Positions 1-7,132 of a stretch of 26,909 bases of DNA are shown in pieces. Origin of the DNA: JAADDG01 sp964450755 (GTDB lineage Bacteria; Campylobacterota; Campylobacteria; Campylobacterales; JAADDG01); contig CAYVDJ010000092.1 in the NCBI GenBank assembly GCA_964450755.1, positions 1 to 26,909 on the forward strand. The letters are read 5' to 3'. Under the pieces are notes generated by a model, which was not told where the DNA came from, did not search any database, and saw nothing but the letters and a program-made list of their open reading frames with translations. The position numbers were made by a program, and so were the translations under genes. Numbering within the stretch: the first letter of the stretch is position 1; the number at the start of each line of letters is the position of its first letter.

Positions 1-231
1 AAAGTCATATTTATCATAGATATAAAGATTTTCAAAAAGCTCTTTTTTCCCTTCAAAGATATTTTTCAAGGTATCAAGAAAGAGGCTTTTTCCGAAACGG
101 CGGGGGCGGGAGAGGAAGTAGTATTTACCGCTCTCTATCAACTTAAGTGCCTCTTTTGTTTTATCTATATAGATATAGTTATCACTTCTTATATCTTTGA
201 ATGTTGATATTCCTATTGGTAGTTTTTTCAT
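1..231 (-). CDS. AAA-ATPase-like protein, N-terminal fragment (cut by window edge)
   Basis: The first 77 codons are present, reading inward from 231 to the window edge with no stop. The product starts MKKLPIGISTFKDIR and continues with a tyrosine-rich stretch and IDKT before the P-loop-like motif SRPRRFGKSLFLDTL at about residues 41-55. This arrangement is typical of the AAA-ATPase-like family that often carries a C-terminal PD-(D/E)XK nuclease-like domain; that part, if present, lies outside the window. An ATG at 237 is in frame, but the GGAG motif sits directly against it, whereas it is well spaced for the ATG at 231, so 231 is chosen. The inverted-repeat element at 256-527 begins only 25 bases upstream, so the gene's original promoter may have been displaced. 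The biological role of this family is not well defined. Confidence 0.75.
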   Translation of the reverse strand, partial: MKKLPIGISTFKDIRSDNYIYIDKTKEALKLIESGKYYFLSRPRRFGKSLFLDTLKNIFEGKKELFENLYIYDKYDF

Positions 232-255
232 CTTCATCTCCGGTTTTTTTTATCT

Positions 256-527
256 TAAGGGCATCTCTAAAAACTTATACTGTCCATAGAAGGCAAAGAA
301 GGCATAAGATTTCGTAAGAGAAATTTGCAGGACTACCCAAAGGTAATTCAAGAATTTATCTTGCGAAAGATTGTGCCTTATTTGCCTTCCCTTCGGGCTT
401 TGTCAGTTTGCCCATATGCTTCGTTGCAACTCCTTGACTATGCTTTGGCATAGCCTTCGTCGTTGCGCCTCGCCTATGAACAAACTGACAAAGCTATGAA
501 CTGTATAGGTTTTTAGAGATGCCCTTA
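256..527. mobile_element. MITE-like element with 34-base terminal inverted repeats
   Basis: A 272-base non-coding block is bounded by near-perfect inverted repeats. The left arm (256-289) starts TAAGGGCATCTCTAAAAAC; the right arm (494-527) is its reverse complement with about 3 mismatches in 34. Each end carries TA outside AGGGC/GCCCT, compatible with a TA target duplication as in IS630/Tc1-type elements, although the TA could simply be part of the repeat. No transposase reading frame lies inside. The first 81 bases match a second copy at 13021-13101. The interior (397-494) folds into a long hairpin. The family of the mobilising transposase is not known from this window. Confidence 0.7.
397..494. 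repeat. Internal long hairpin of the MITE-like element
   Basis: A perfect 14-base inverted repeat, GCTTTGTCAGTTTG at 397-410 and its complement at 481-494, encloses nested shorter stems: GCAAC (426-430) with GTTGC (462-466), and CTATGC (438-443) with GCATAG (448-453) around a TTTG loop. The whole segment could form a stem-loop in RNA or single-stranded DNA. It directly abuts the right terminal repeat. Confidence 0.65.
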
Positions 528-583
528 TTTTATTTTAGGTTATTATAGAATATTTTGATTACAGAAAAGTTACAAATTTTGGA

Positions 584-589
584 TATAAT
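584..589 (+). promoter_or_regulatory. -10 box for the small lipoprotein gene
   Basis: TATAAT lies 33 bases upstream of the start at 623, after an AT-rich tract and with no clear -35, the usual look of a housekeeping promoter in Campylobacterota. It lies just outside the MITE-like element. Confidence 0.6.
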
Positions 590-622
590 CACATAAAAAA
601 TTGTGTGGGATAGAAAAAGACT

Positions 623-1042
623 ATGAAAAATCTAATAATTTATATCATGTTGCTGTTTTTCTTTGCAGGATGCGCATTGCAGGATCAGATGAATTTAATA
701 CTGCCAAAAGAAGAGAAGGTTGTTCAGCAAAAGCAAAAGAGTAAAAAGAGGGTTGTGAAGAAGAAAAGAGTATCCGACACTAACTGTAAAAAGGATTTTA
801 CAGAGGTTTCTATAAAAACTTACAGGGAAAAAAACAGAAATTACTATTTTGATATTTCGTCTTTTGAGGGAAGAAGAGACCGTATTCCTCTTAAAATCTA
901 TAATTTTTCCAGGTTTGAGACAAAAGAGTTCAAAAAATGTTTCATATCTCCGGCTGCGTGGCTGATGATCACCCAACCGGAAAGATTTGAATTTTATATA
1001 GACAAAGAGGGTGATTTTAAATATAAAACAAAAGTGAGATAA
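623..1042 (+). CDS. Small predicted lipoprotein of unknown function
   Basis: This encodes 139 residues. A short basic start, a hydrophobic core and the lipobox FAGC (Cys17) indicate a signal-peptidase II substrate anchored to a membrane. A lysine/arginine-rich stretch follows at about 33-50, then a region with mixed beta-like pattern and two cysteines (about 55 and 112). I do not recognise the family. The gene has its own -10 box, stands alone on the plus strand and ends one base before the convergent carbonic anhydrase gene. Because it is flanked by a mobile-type element, it may be a strain-variable gene, but the lipobox and clear promoter argue that it is genuinely expressed. Confidence 0.7.
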   Translation: MKNLIIYIMLLFFFAGCALQDQMNLILPKEEKVVQQKQKSKKRVVKKKRVSDTNCKKDFTEVSIKTYREKNRNYYFDISSFEGRRDRIPLKIYNFSRFETKEFKKCFISPAAWLMITQPERFEFYIDKEGDFKYKTKVR

Positions 1043-1043
1043 T

Positions 1044-1670
1044 CTACCTTATCAACTCAAAAAAATGTTTTTCCTCATTGAAATTAAATACTTCTCCGGT
1101 TTCTATGATATAGTGCCATCCTATCAGATGAAGTTTTTTCTCTTTGACTCTTTTTTCTATGAAAGGATAAGTCATCAGATTTTGAAGCTGTTTTACGACA
1201 TTTAACTGCTCTGTCAGCCACTCTCTTGCCGCAAAATCTTCATCAAAACCCATATCTATAACCTCTTCTTTTACATCTTTTGCAAGTTCAAGCCATTTTT
1301 GCACAGAAGGCATTTTGCTTAGTTTCTCTTTTGGATAATAAAGAGCATTGCAACCTCCGCAGTTTGAGTGTCCGCAAACCAGAATATTTTCCACTTCCAA
1401 TTCCAATACCGCATATTCGATAGAAGATGAAGTGGAAAAATAGTCCATTGATTCTCGATAGGGAGGTACCAGATTGGCAATATTTCTTATCACAAAAAGC
1501 TCTCCAGGCAGTGCTTTGGTGATGAGATTTGGTACTACTCTTGAGTCGGCACACCCTATAAAAAGGGTATGCGGTTTTTGACCTCTGCCTATCTCTTTAA
1601 ACAATTCACGGTGAGCTTCAAAATCATCTTTTTTAAACTCTACCGCTCTTTTTAAAAGTCTCTCTTTCAT
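1044..1670 (-). CDS. Beta-class carbonic anhydrase
   Basis: The product should catalyse reversible hydration of CO2 to bicarbonate, useful for carbon fixation and pH balance. The 208-residue protein has the beta-class zinc motifs: CADSR (Cys40, Asp42, Arg44) and CGHSNCGGC (His101, Cys104). Length is normal for the family and no signal peptide is visible, so it is probably cytoplasmic. Its ATG overlaps the stop codon of the upstream TlpA-like gene (ATGA arrangement), so the two are co-transcribed and probably translationally coupled. No separate promoter is needed. Family assignment is firm; the physiological link to the exported thioredoxin is not evident. Confidence 0.95.
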   Translation of the reverse strand: MKERLLKRAVEFKKDDFEAHRELFKEIGRGQKPHTLFIGCADSRVVPNLITKALPGELFVIRNIANLVPPYRESMDYFSTSSSIEYAVLELEVENILVCGHSNCGGCNALYYPKEKLSKMPSVQKWLELAKDVKEEVIDMGFDEDFAAREWLTEQLNVVKQLQNLMTYPFIEKRVKEKKLHLIGWHYIIETGEVFNFNEEKHFFELIR

Positions 1671-2293
1671 TTTTTCTTTTTAGCACTTTTTAGAGCTTTT
1701 ATCTCCTCTTTTATCTTTTTTTCAAGTTCAGCTTCTTCGATAAAACCTTTATGAGCCAGTTTTACTTTACCTTCAGGAGAAAACATGATCATATAAGGAA
1801 CCATACCTTTCCAACCGCTTTTTTTGGCAAAGTAGTAAATAAACTGCATAAAGTCTCTTCCTTTGATAACCGGATAATTGATCTTATGCTCTTTTATAAA
1901 CTCTTTTGTTTTTTTTATATCCATTCCCTCTTGAACCTGTAAAGCTATAATCTCGATATGATCTTTATATTTTTTCTTTAAATTAACCAGATGGGGAATC
2001 TCTTTTAAACATGGGGGACAGTTTTTGCCAAACATATCTATAAAAACGAGCTTGTTTTTGAGTTTTGGAAAAGTAAGTCCCCATTTTACCGCTTTTATAT
2101 CATAAACTTTGCCGTTAACATCTTTTAGTTTGAAAGTTGGCAATTCCTCTTTTTTTGTCTCCTTCTTTGCTTCGCTTTTAACTTCAGCCTTCTTGACACT
2201 TTTTGTTTCATTTTTAGCCTCACCGGCAGACAGATAACTACCCGATAACAAACCTATCGCTATCATCAAAGTAAATATTTTAGTTATTTTCAT
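1667..2293 (-). CDS. TlpA/ResA-like exported thioredoxin
   Basis: This is a predicted periplasmic thiol-disulfide protein. A signal peptide (MKITKIFTLMIAIGLLSG) is followed by a lysine/glutamate-rich linker to about residue 50 and then a thioredoxin fold with active site CPPC, preceded by FIDMFGKN. Such proteins reduce or exchange disulfides, for example during cytochrome c maturation or metal-centre assembly. The ATG at 2299 touches the AAAGG ribosome-binding sequence, so the in-frame ATG at 2293 with proper spacing is the better start. A TACAAT box at 2326-2331 could supply a promoter separate from the upstream lhgO gene. The carbonic anhydrase gene follows with an overlap. The exact partner is unknown. 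Confidence 0.88.
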   Translation of the reverse strand: MKITKIFTLMIAIGLLSGSYLSAGEAKNETKSVKKAEVKSEAKKETKKEELPTFKLKDVNGKVYDIKAVKWGLTFPKLKNKLVFIDMFGKNCPPCLKEIPHLVNLKKKYKDHIEIIALQVQEGMDIKKTKEFIKEHKINYPVIKGRDFMQFIYYFAKKSGWKGMVPYMIMFSPEGKVKLAHKGFIEEAELEKKIKEEIKALKSAKKKK

Positions 2294-2325
2294 AAACATC
2301 CTTTCGTATTAAAATTTAAGTGGAT

Positions 2326-2331
2326 ATTGTA
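2326..2331 (-). promoter_or_regulatory. Possible -10 box for tlpA-like/carbonic anhydrase pair
   Basis: TACAAT on the minus strand lies 33 bases upstream of the preferred start at 2293 and just beyond the stop codon of lhgO. It is one mismatch from consensus and no -35 is apparent, so read-through from lhgO is an equally good source of transcription. Confidence 0.35.
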
Positions 2332-2332
2332 T

Positions 2333-3529
2333 CTAAGAAGAGTTTAAAAAATATTTATCCACAATCCATTCACTGAAAGGAATGGAGGATGTAAAGGCGG
2401 GAGAGACGGCATTTAGGACATGTATGGAGTTGTCTTTGGCTTCTACAACAAAATCCTGAATAAGCTCTAACGATCTTTTATCCAAAAGCTGCGCTCTGAT
2501 ACCGGGTTTGCTCCATTTATCAAAAAAAGAGAGTTCATCTTTTTTAACCAGTGTTTTTGCCAAAGAGACAAGATGTGATTTGGAATATTTTTTGATCTCT
2601 TCAAAAGCAAGGTCTCTAAAACCAAAAGCATTGGAGATAAAAAGTTTTGTCTCATAAAACAGTATCTCCAAAAGCTCCTCTTTTTTGAAATTGTCAAAAC
2701 CTTTGTAGTTTTCTCTCCAAAAAGCTGGAATTGCGGTAGGACCTATTTTTGCCTCATTATTAACAGTAAGCGTAAAATGAACTCCTAAAAAAGGATTTTT
2801 GAGATTTGGAACAGGATAGATGTTTGTATTGAGGGGAATAGAATTTTTGGAATCTTTTAGATATATCCCTTTAAAAGGGATAATGACAAAATCCTTCCCA
2901 AAACCAAAATCTTTGGCAATCTTATCGGCATAAAGTCCGGCGGCATTGATGAGAGTTTTGTATTTGACAGTACCTTGATTGGTAAGTATCTCATTATCAG
3001 AGAGTTTTTTTAAATATTTTGTATTTAAAAGTACATTGACTCCCATCTTTTGTACTATCTCTTGAAATTTTTTTGTAACCTTTACAGGATCAACTGTTGC
3101 GGTAGTGGGAGAGAGGAGAGCTTTTTTATAGGTTTTTACTTCGGGAAAGAGTTTTGACAATTCATCCTCATTCAGCCATTCAAGCAAAACACCGTTTTTG
3201 TCACCTCTTCTTTTTAACTCTTCCAAACCTTCAAGTTCAGCTTCGTTTTGGGCTACGACGACCTTTTGACACTCGTTTATCTCCAAATCATTCTCTTTGC
3301 AAAACTCTTTTAATCTTCTGTTTCCCTCTCTTGTGAATTTTGCTTTTAAAGAGTCGGCGGTATAATAAAAACCGGCGTGTAAAACTCCGCTGTTTCTGCC
3401 GCTGGAGTGCATTGCAACGGCTTTTTCCTTCTCTATCAAAACTATTTTCAGTTTTGAGTATCTTTTTTTTAAAACTTTGGCGATGTTGAGTCCTATTATA
3501 CCACCGCCTATTATCACAACATCATACAT
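2333..3529 (-). CDS. lhgO: FAD-dependent L-2-hydroxyglutarate oxidase-type protein
   Basis: This 398-residue DAO-family flavoprotein starts with a dinucleotide fold (DVVIIGGGIIGLNIA, residues 3-17) and has the conserved HSSGRNSGVLHAGFYY segment (41-56) that marks the LhgO/YgaF subgroup of oxidoreductases. Family members oxidise L-2-hydroxyglutarate to 2-oxoglutarate, passing electrons to oxygen or the quinone pool at the membrane. Length matches the family (about 400). The start follows GAGGAG, which is embedded in the end of the upstream cupin gene, 2 bases after that gene's stop, so they form one operon with the nosL-like gene. A related amino-acid or glycerol-3-phosphate type substrate cannot be excluded from sequence alone. 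Confidence 0.8.
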   Translation of the reverse strand: MYDVVIIGGGIIGLNIAKVLKKRYSKLKIVLIEKEKAVAMHSSGRNSGVLHAGFYYTADSLKAKFTREGNRRLKEFCKENDLEINECQKVVVAQNEAELEGLEELKRRGDKNGVLLEWLNEDELSKLFPEVKTYKKALLSPTTATVDPVKVTKKFQEIVQKMGVNVLLNTKYLKKLSDNEILTNQGTVKYKTLINAAGLYADKIAKDFGFGKDFVIIPFKGIYLKDSKNSIPLNTNIYPVPNLKNPFLGVHFTLTVNNEAKIGPTAIPAFWRENYKGFDNFKKEELLEILFYETKLFISNAFGFRDLAFEEIKKYSKSHLVSLAKTLVKKDELSFFDKWSKPGIRAQLLDKRSLELIQDFVVEAKDNSIHVLNAVSPAFTSSIPFSEWIVDKYFLNSS

Positions 3530-3531
3530 GA

Positions 3532-3822
3532 CTACTCCTCAAAAAATATTGTAAGCCAAACAGCGAGATTGGAAGTGAAAGAGACTCTGTGTCTCTTGTA
3601 AGGCGGGATAAGGATATAATCTCCTTCTTTAAGCTCTTTTTTTCTCTCTTCAAATAAAATCTCAGCTTCACCTTTTAGAAGTATTACAAATTCGGCTCTT
3701 TCCTGCTCGTACCAAAATCCGACCGGAGAACTCTGTCCGTAGGAGACAATCCTCTCTATCTTTACGGTATCATTTTCAAAAATTGTCTGAAAAATCTCTT
3801 CTTCACAATTTTCAGGAATCAA
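3532..3822 (-). CDS. Small single-domain cupin protein
   Basis: The 96-residue product carries the two cupin motifs: a first strand block with GFWYEQERAEFVILLKGEAE and a second block with GDYILIPPYKRHRV. Proteins of this size bind a metal in a beta-barrel, but the canonical histidines of motif 1 are reduced to Glu/Tyr/Gln, so catalysis is uncertain. The only standard start is TTG at 3822, with a poor ribosome-binding site. The frame stays open upstream into the nosL-like gene, and the residues encoded there (EDNIFTL) resemble the usual cupin N-terminus, so an ATA start at 3843 within the nosL-like tail is possible. It lies in an operon between nosL-like and lhgO. Confidence 0.75.
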   Translation of the reverse strand: MIPENCEEEIFQTIFENDTVKIERIVSYGQSSPVGFWYEQERAEFVILLKGEAEILFEERKKELKEGDYILIPPYKRHRVSFTSNLAVWLTIFFEE

Positions 3823-3839
3823 AGTAAATATATTATCTT

Positions 3840-4328
3840 CTATCGACCTAATAGCTTTTTCCTTATTTTTGGATTTGTAAGATTTTCACCTCTTAGCATC
3901 TTGATTCTCATCTCATCAAAAGAGATATAGGAATCTTTCTTTTTCTCATACGCGCCAAAACCGTATTTCATAGGCGTATTGTCAGTAAGAGAGTAGTAAG
4001 CCTTTTTGGCATCTATCCATCTATGGGTATCACCGCTGTAAGCCCAGATAACCACCTCTTTTGGATCTATTTTGTTTGTATCCAGCCACAAGATTACACA
4101 GCCTGGATCATCAAAAATATATGTCTTTCCATCATCCAGTACAACTTCCAAAGCGTGGTTTAGAGTATCCACTTCCATGTGGCACTGCGGACACTGAATC
4201 TGATGAAGTTTAAACTCCAACGGTTTTTTCTCTTTGTTTCCCTCTATAACAAGACCTCTTTTTTCACATCCGTTTAAAAGTAAAAAAGAGGCTAAAACGA
4301 ACATGTAGATTATAAATCTTCTTCTCAC
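3840..4328 (-). CDS. NosL-like lipoprotein
   Basis: This 162-residue protein has a signal peptide ending in lipobox LLNGC (Cys21). The mature part shows CPQCHM (46-51), FDDPGC (72-77), WIDAKKAYY (104-112) and TPMKYGFGA, the spaced motifs of NosL, an outer-membrane or periplasmic copper-binding lipoprotein that delivers Cu(I) to nitrous oxide reductase. NosL-like proteins also occur away from nos genes in Campylobacterota, and no nos genes are seen here, so a general metal-related role is as likely. The first gene of a minus-strand operon with the cupin and lhgO genes, it is preceded by a perfect TATAAT at 4361-4366. Confidence 0.78.
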   Translation of the reverse strand: MRRRFIIYMFVLASFLLLNGCEKRGLVIEGNKEKKPLEFKLHQIQCPQCHMEVDTLNHALEVVLDDGKTYIFDDPGCVILWLDTNKIDPKEVVIWAYSGDTHRWIDAKKAYYSLTDNTPMKYGFGAYEKKKDSYISFDEMRIKMLRGENLTNPKIRKKLLGR

Positions 4329-4360
4329 GGTAAAACTCCCTGCTAAAAACTAATTGAGAG

Positions 4361-4366
4361 ATTATA
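4361..4366 (-). promoter_or_regulatory. -10 box for nosL-like/cupin/lhgO operon
   Basis: A perfect TATAAT on the minus strand lies 33 bases upstream of the nosL-like start codon at 4328, in the context GGTATAATCTC, with no recognisable -35. The remaining 230 or so bases up to the next gene are extremely AT-rich and hold no other feature I can support. Confidence 0.65.
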
Positions 4367-4597
4367 CCAAAGAGTTATTGTTTTAAAGACAAAAGCGGAA
4401 AAATTTTGAGATTAATTTATCGGATATGAATAAAATGATATTTTTATGAATTTTTTACAACTATTTATAAGATTTATTATAACTTTGTCATATTTTTCAA
4501 AAAATTATAAATAATAAAGGCTTTTTAATAAATATTTTTATATAAATAAAATATACAGGCAATATATCTATACAAAAGAAGAAAAAAGGAGGAAAAA

Positions 4598-7132
4598 GTG
4601 GTTATAGGAGGAATTATATTTTTATTACTGTTTGGTTTAACAGGATTTTTATATCATTTTGAATCGGAAATTTTTTTCAAATCTGGTTTTTGGACTCTTG
4701 TTATTACATTTGTATCATTTATCGGATCATTTTTTGTTGTAAATAAATTTTTATTTACGACAAAATTAAAATCTATAGATGAGGATGTAGATCTTTTAAT
4801 AAAAAAGAAAAGTAAGAATGCAAATATACAATATATTAGTTCTTTATATTTTGGAAACAAAGAAAAAGATATCAAAAATGAGGAAATATGGATTGAAGGT
4901 GAAAATAAAGGAATATGGAAAGACATTACAAATCTATTTTCTGATAATCAAAAAAATGAGGTTTATAATCTGGCAAAACAAAATAATCTGATAGATAATT
5001 TTGTTTTGCCAAAACAAAAGCAAAAAATATCCAAAATATTCTTTTTATCCCATTTCTTGGAAATAATCTATGCTTTTAAAGATTCTATTTTAAATATTGC
5101 AGAAAAAGACAAAACAAGCATGGAGAAAAAGTTAGATTTGATAAATCAGTTAATATTTTCTATCAAATTATTAAAATATCGTACAGGAATACTTTTAAGT
5201 ACCTATGCTATTATAAAAATAATTTATTATTTATCAGTATTTATTTTAATAACAATATTATCTTTGAGTATTCTTTTTATGTCATATAATTTTTTATTTG
5301 ATAATATTTCATATAAAGAATTTGAGGATATTATTAAAATCCTTTTTCATAATATCTCATTTTTTTCTATAGGTATATCATTGATTATAGGTGCCACACC
5401 TTTGACTTATCTATTATATAATTGTTTTAAAATGTTTAGGCTGAGAATAGAAAGAGAGAAGCATGATGAATGGAGAGTACTTTTTAAAAACATTTTAATA
5501 TACAGTATTTTTTTCATTGTATTTATTTTAATTATTATTTTTGGATTTTATTTTCTTATTAAATCTGGTAAAGAATATCAGCATATATTTAATTTATTTC
5601 AAAACTTATTTTTCCCTATAGTAGAGTTGAAATATCTTGAAAATTTAAAAAATATTCTTCATTTGGTAATATTTGATAAAACTGAAGAATTTATACCACT
5701 TTTTATTGCATTAAAAACAATTTTTATTATTTTTATATCCTTTTTGGGTTATGTTGTTATAAAACACTACACTGAAAAATATCTTGAATTTTATGATAAT
5801 CATAAAGAGAAAAGGCATATGGTTCCTCCTGAATTTATTAGAATATTCAGTTATTTGGTACTGTTTATTATAGTTATAATTCTGCTTTATGGAACTCTCT
5901 TTGTTAATTATCCTGATTTGATAGATGAATTAAATAATAAACAAGCTGATTTTGGAAATGCTCATAACAATTTTTATAGTTATAAGGAAAAGTCTTCTAT
6001 TAAAGATTACCTTCCTTTGAGTATCTTTTTAGCAATATTTGGAGCTATAGCAACAATAGCTACTAAAGATTTGTTGGAAAATTATTTTGCGGGACTCTCT
6101 TTAAAGATAAATTCTCCTTATGAAGAAGGAGAGAGAGTAACTATAAACGGAGAGATGATGGAAGTTAAAAGTATCGGTTTTAGAGCTGATAAATTTTATG
6201 GTATCAACACAAATACGGAGATAACCATACCTCATAAAAAGCTTGTTCAAAGTACAATAGTAAATTATACAAAACCTACATTGGATTACAGAAAAGAGAT
6301 TACTATTTTTGTTCCCGATCAGAAAAATGATAAAAATATTCCACGAAAAGCAGAAATGGTTTTGCTTTTGGCTACTTTTATAAGCACGGGTGTAAAAAAA
6401 CCAAGGTTTAAAATTGAAGACTGTAAAGAAAAAATTAAAGCCTACAAAAAGGTGTTGAATGAATCGTCTAAAAACTCAATAGAAGAAATTGAAAATTGTG
6501 AAGATAAAACCAAAGATAAAAGAGAAGAAATATGGGATTTATTTAAAAATAAAAATAAAGAATTTAGAAAAAATCTCTTTTTGGAAAAAATTCAGGATAT
6601 CGTTGATGAAAATGAGACAGGTGAAAATAAAGAATTAGAAAAAATTTATAAAATCATTAAAAAAATAGTGGCGGCTATTATTGCTACAGTTTATGAATTT
6701 GAAGAGAGAAGTAAAGATTTTAATTATCATTTGGATGAATACTGTATAAAAAGAAAATTTAAAACTTTTCAGGATGAAGAGAAAACTGAAGAATTTAAGC
6801 AAATAGCAAAACTTCTTGTAAATATTAACTATTATTACTTTGCTCTTGCGAGTCAGATATGGCATCTGAAAAATACAATTCAAACAAATCTAAAAAAAAT
6901 CCAGATGGATAGAATCTCTCTTCAGCTTCTTGATGTGCCCCGTGTTACTTCGGCACATAAAAAATATGAAAAAGATCTCTATTGGGAGATAACTTTGTTG
7001 GTTACAGTGGAACTTGGAGAACAATCAGATGAGATCATACATCATATAAATATGCATATAGATGATTTATGGGAATTATTTGATTTACCGATATATTATC
7101 AAGAAAGCAAACAAATCACAACCACTCTTTAA
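4598..7132 (+). CDS. Large MscS-family mechanosensitive channel protein
   Basis: This 844-residue membrane protein starts at GTG, after the strong site GGAGG. Hydrophobic segments lie near residues 3-20, 30-52, 200-235, 250-278, 298-322, 362-388, 412-436 and 468-490, so about eight helices. The last one and the following FAGLSLKINSPYEEGERVTI (about 495-514) are the MscS pore helix and beta domain entry. The C-terminal alpha-beta segment (WEITLLVTVELGEQSDEI and IDDLWELFDLPI) is recognisable only after about residue 785, because roughly 180 charged, helix-forming residues (about 585-768) interrupt the cytoplasmic domain. Members release osmolytes under hypo-osmotic stress. Base composition is visibly more AT-rich than its neighbours and it stands alone, so acquisition by transfer is possible. 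It overlaps the convergent glycosylase gene by 17 bases. Confidence 0.85.
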   Translation: MVIGGIIFLLLFGLTGFLYHFESEIFFKSGFWTLVITFVSFIGSFFVVNKFLFTTKLKSIDEDVDLLIKKKSKNANIQYISSLYFGNKEKDIKNEEIWIEGENKGIWKDITNLFSDNQKNEVYNLAKQNNLIDNFVLPKQKQKISKIFFLSHFLEIIYAFKDSILNIAEKDKTSMEKKLDLINQLIFSIKLLKYRTGILLSTYAIIKIIYYLSVFILITILSLSILFMSYNFLFDNISYKEFEDIIKILFHNISFFSIGISLIIGATPLTYLLYNCFKMFRLRIEREKHDEWRVLFKNILIYSIFFIVFILIIIFGFYFLIKSGKEYQHIFNLFQNLFFPIVELKYLENLKNILHLVIFDKTEEFIPLFIALKTIFIIFISFLGYVVIKHYTEKYLEFYDNHKEKRHMVPPEFIRIFSYLVLFIIVIILLYGTLFVNYPDLIDELNNKQADFGNAHNNFYSYKEKSSIKDYLPLSIFLAIFGAIATIATKDLLENYFAGLSLKINSPYEEGERVTINGEMMEVKSIGFRADKFYGINTNTEITIPHKKLVQSTIVNYTKPTLDYRKEITIFVPDQKNDKNIPRKAEMVLLLATFISTGVKKPRFKIEDCKEKIKAYKKVLNESSKNSIEEIENCEDKTKDKREEIWDLFKNKNKEFRKNLFLEKIQDIVDENETGENKELEKIYKIIKKIVAAIIATVYEFEERSKDFNYHLDEYCIKRKFKTFQDEEKTEEFKQIAKLLVNINYYYFALASQIWHLKNTIQTNLKKIQMDRISLQLLDVPRVTSAHKKYEKDLYWEITLLVTVELGEQSDEIIHHINMHIDDLWELFDLPIYYQESKQITTTL

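Noticed and set aside
695..976. Minus-strand open frame opposite the small lipoprotein gene
   Set aside because: The plus-strand gene has promoter, start site and lipobox; the antisense frame has no ribosome-binding site or recognisable protein pattern.
2355..2363. Perfect DnaA-box sequence TTATCCACA
   Set aside because: It is single, lies inside the lhgO coding sequence and has no neighbouring boxes or AT-rich unwinding region, so it is not evidence for an origin.
4367..4597. Highly AT-rich gap as a possible replication or regulatory locus
   Set aside because: No repeated boxes, long palindromes or small genes can be found; it is adequately explained as promoter space for two divergent genes.
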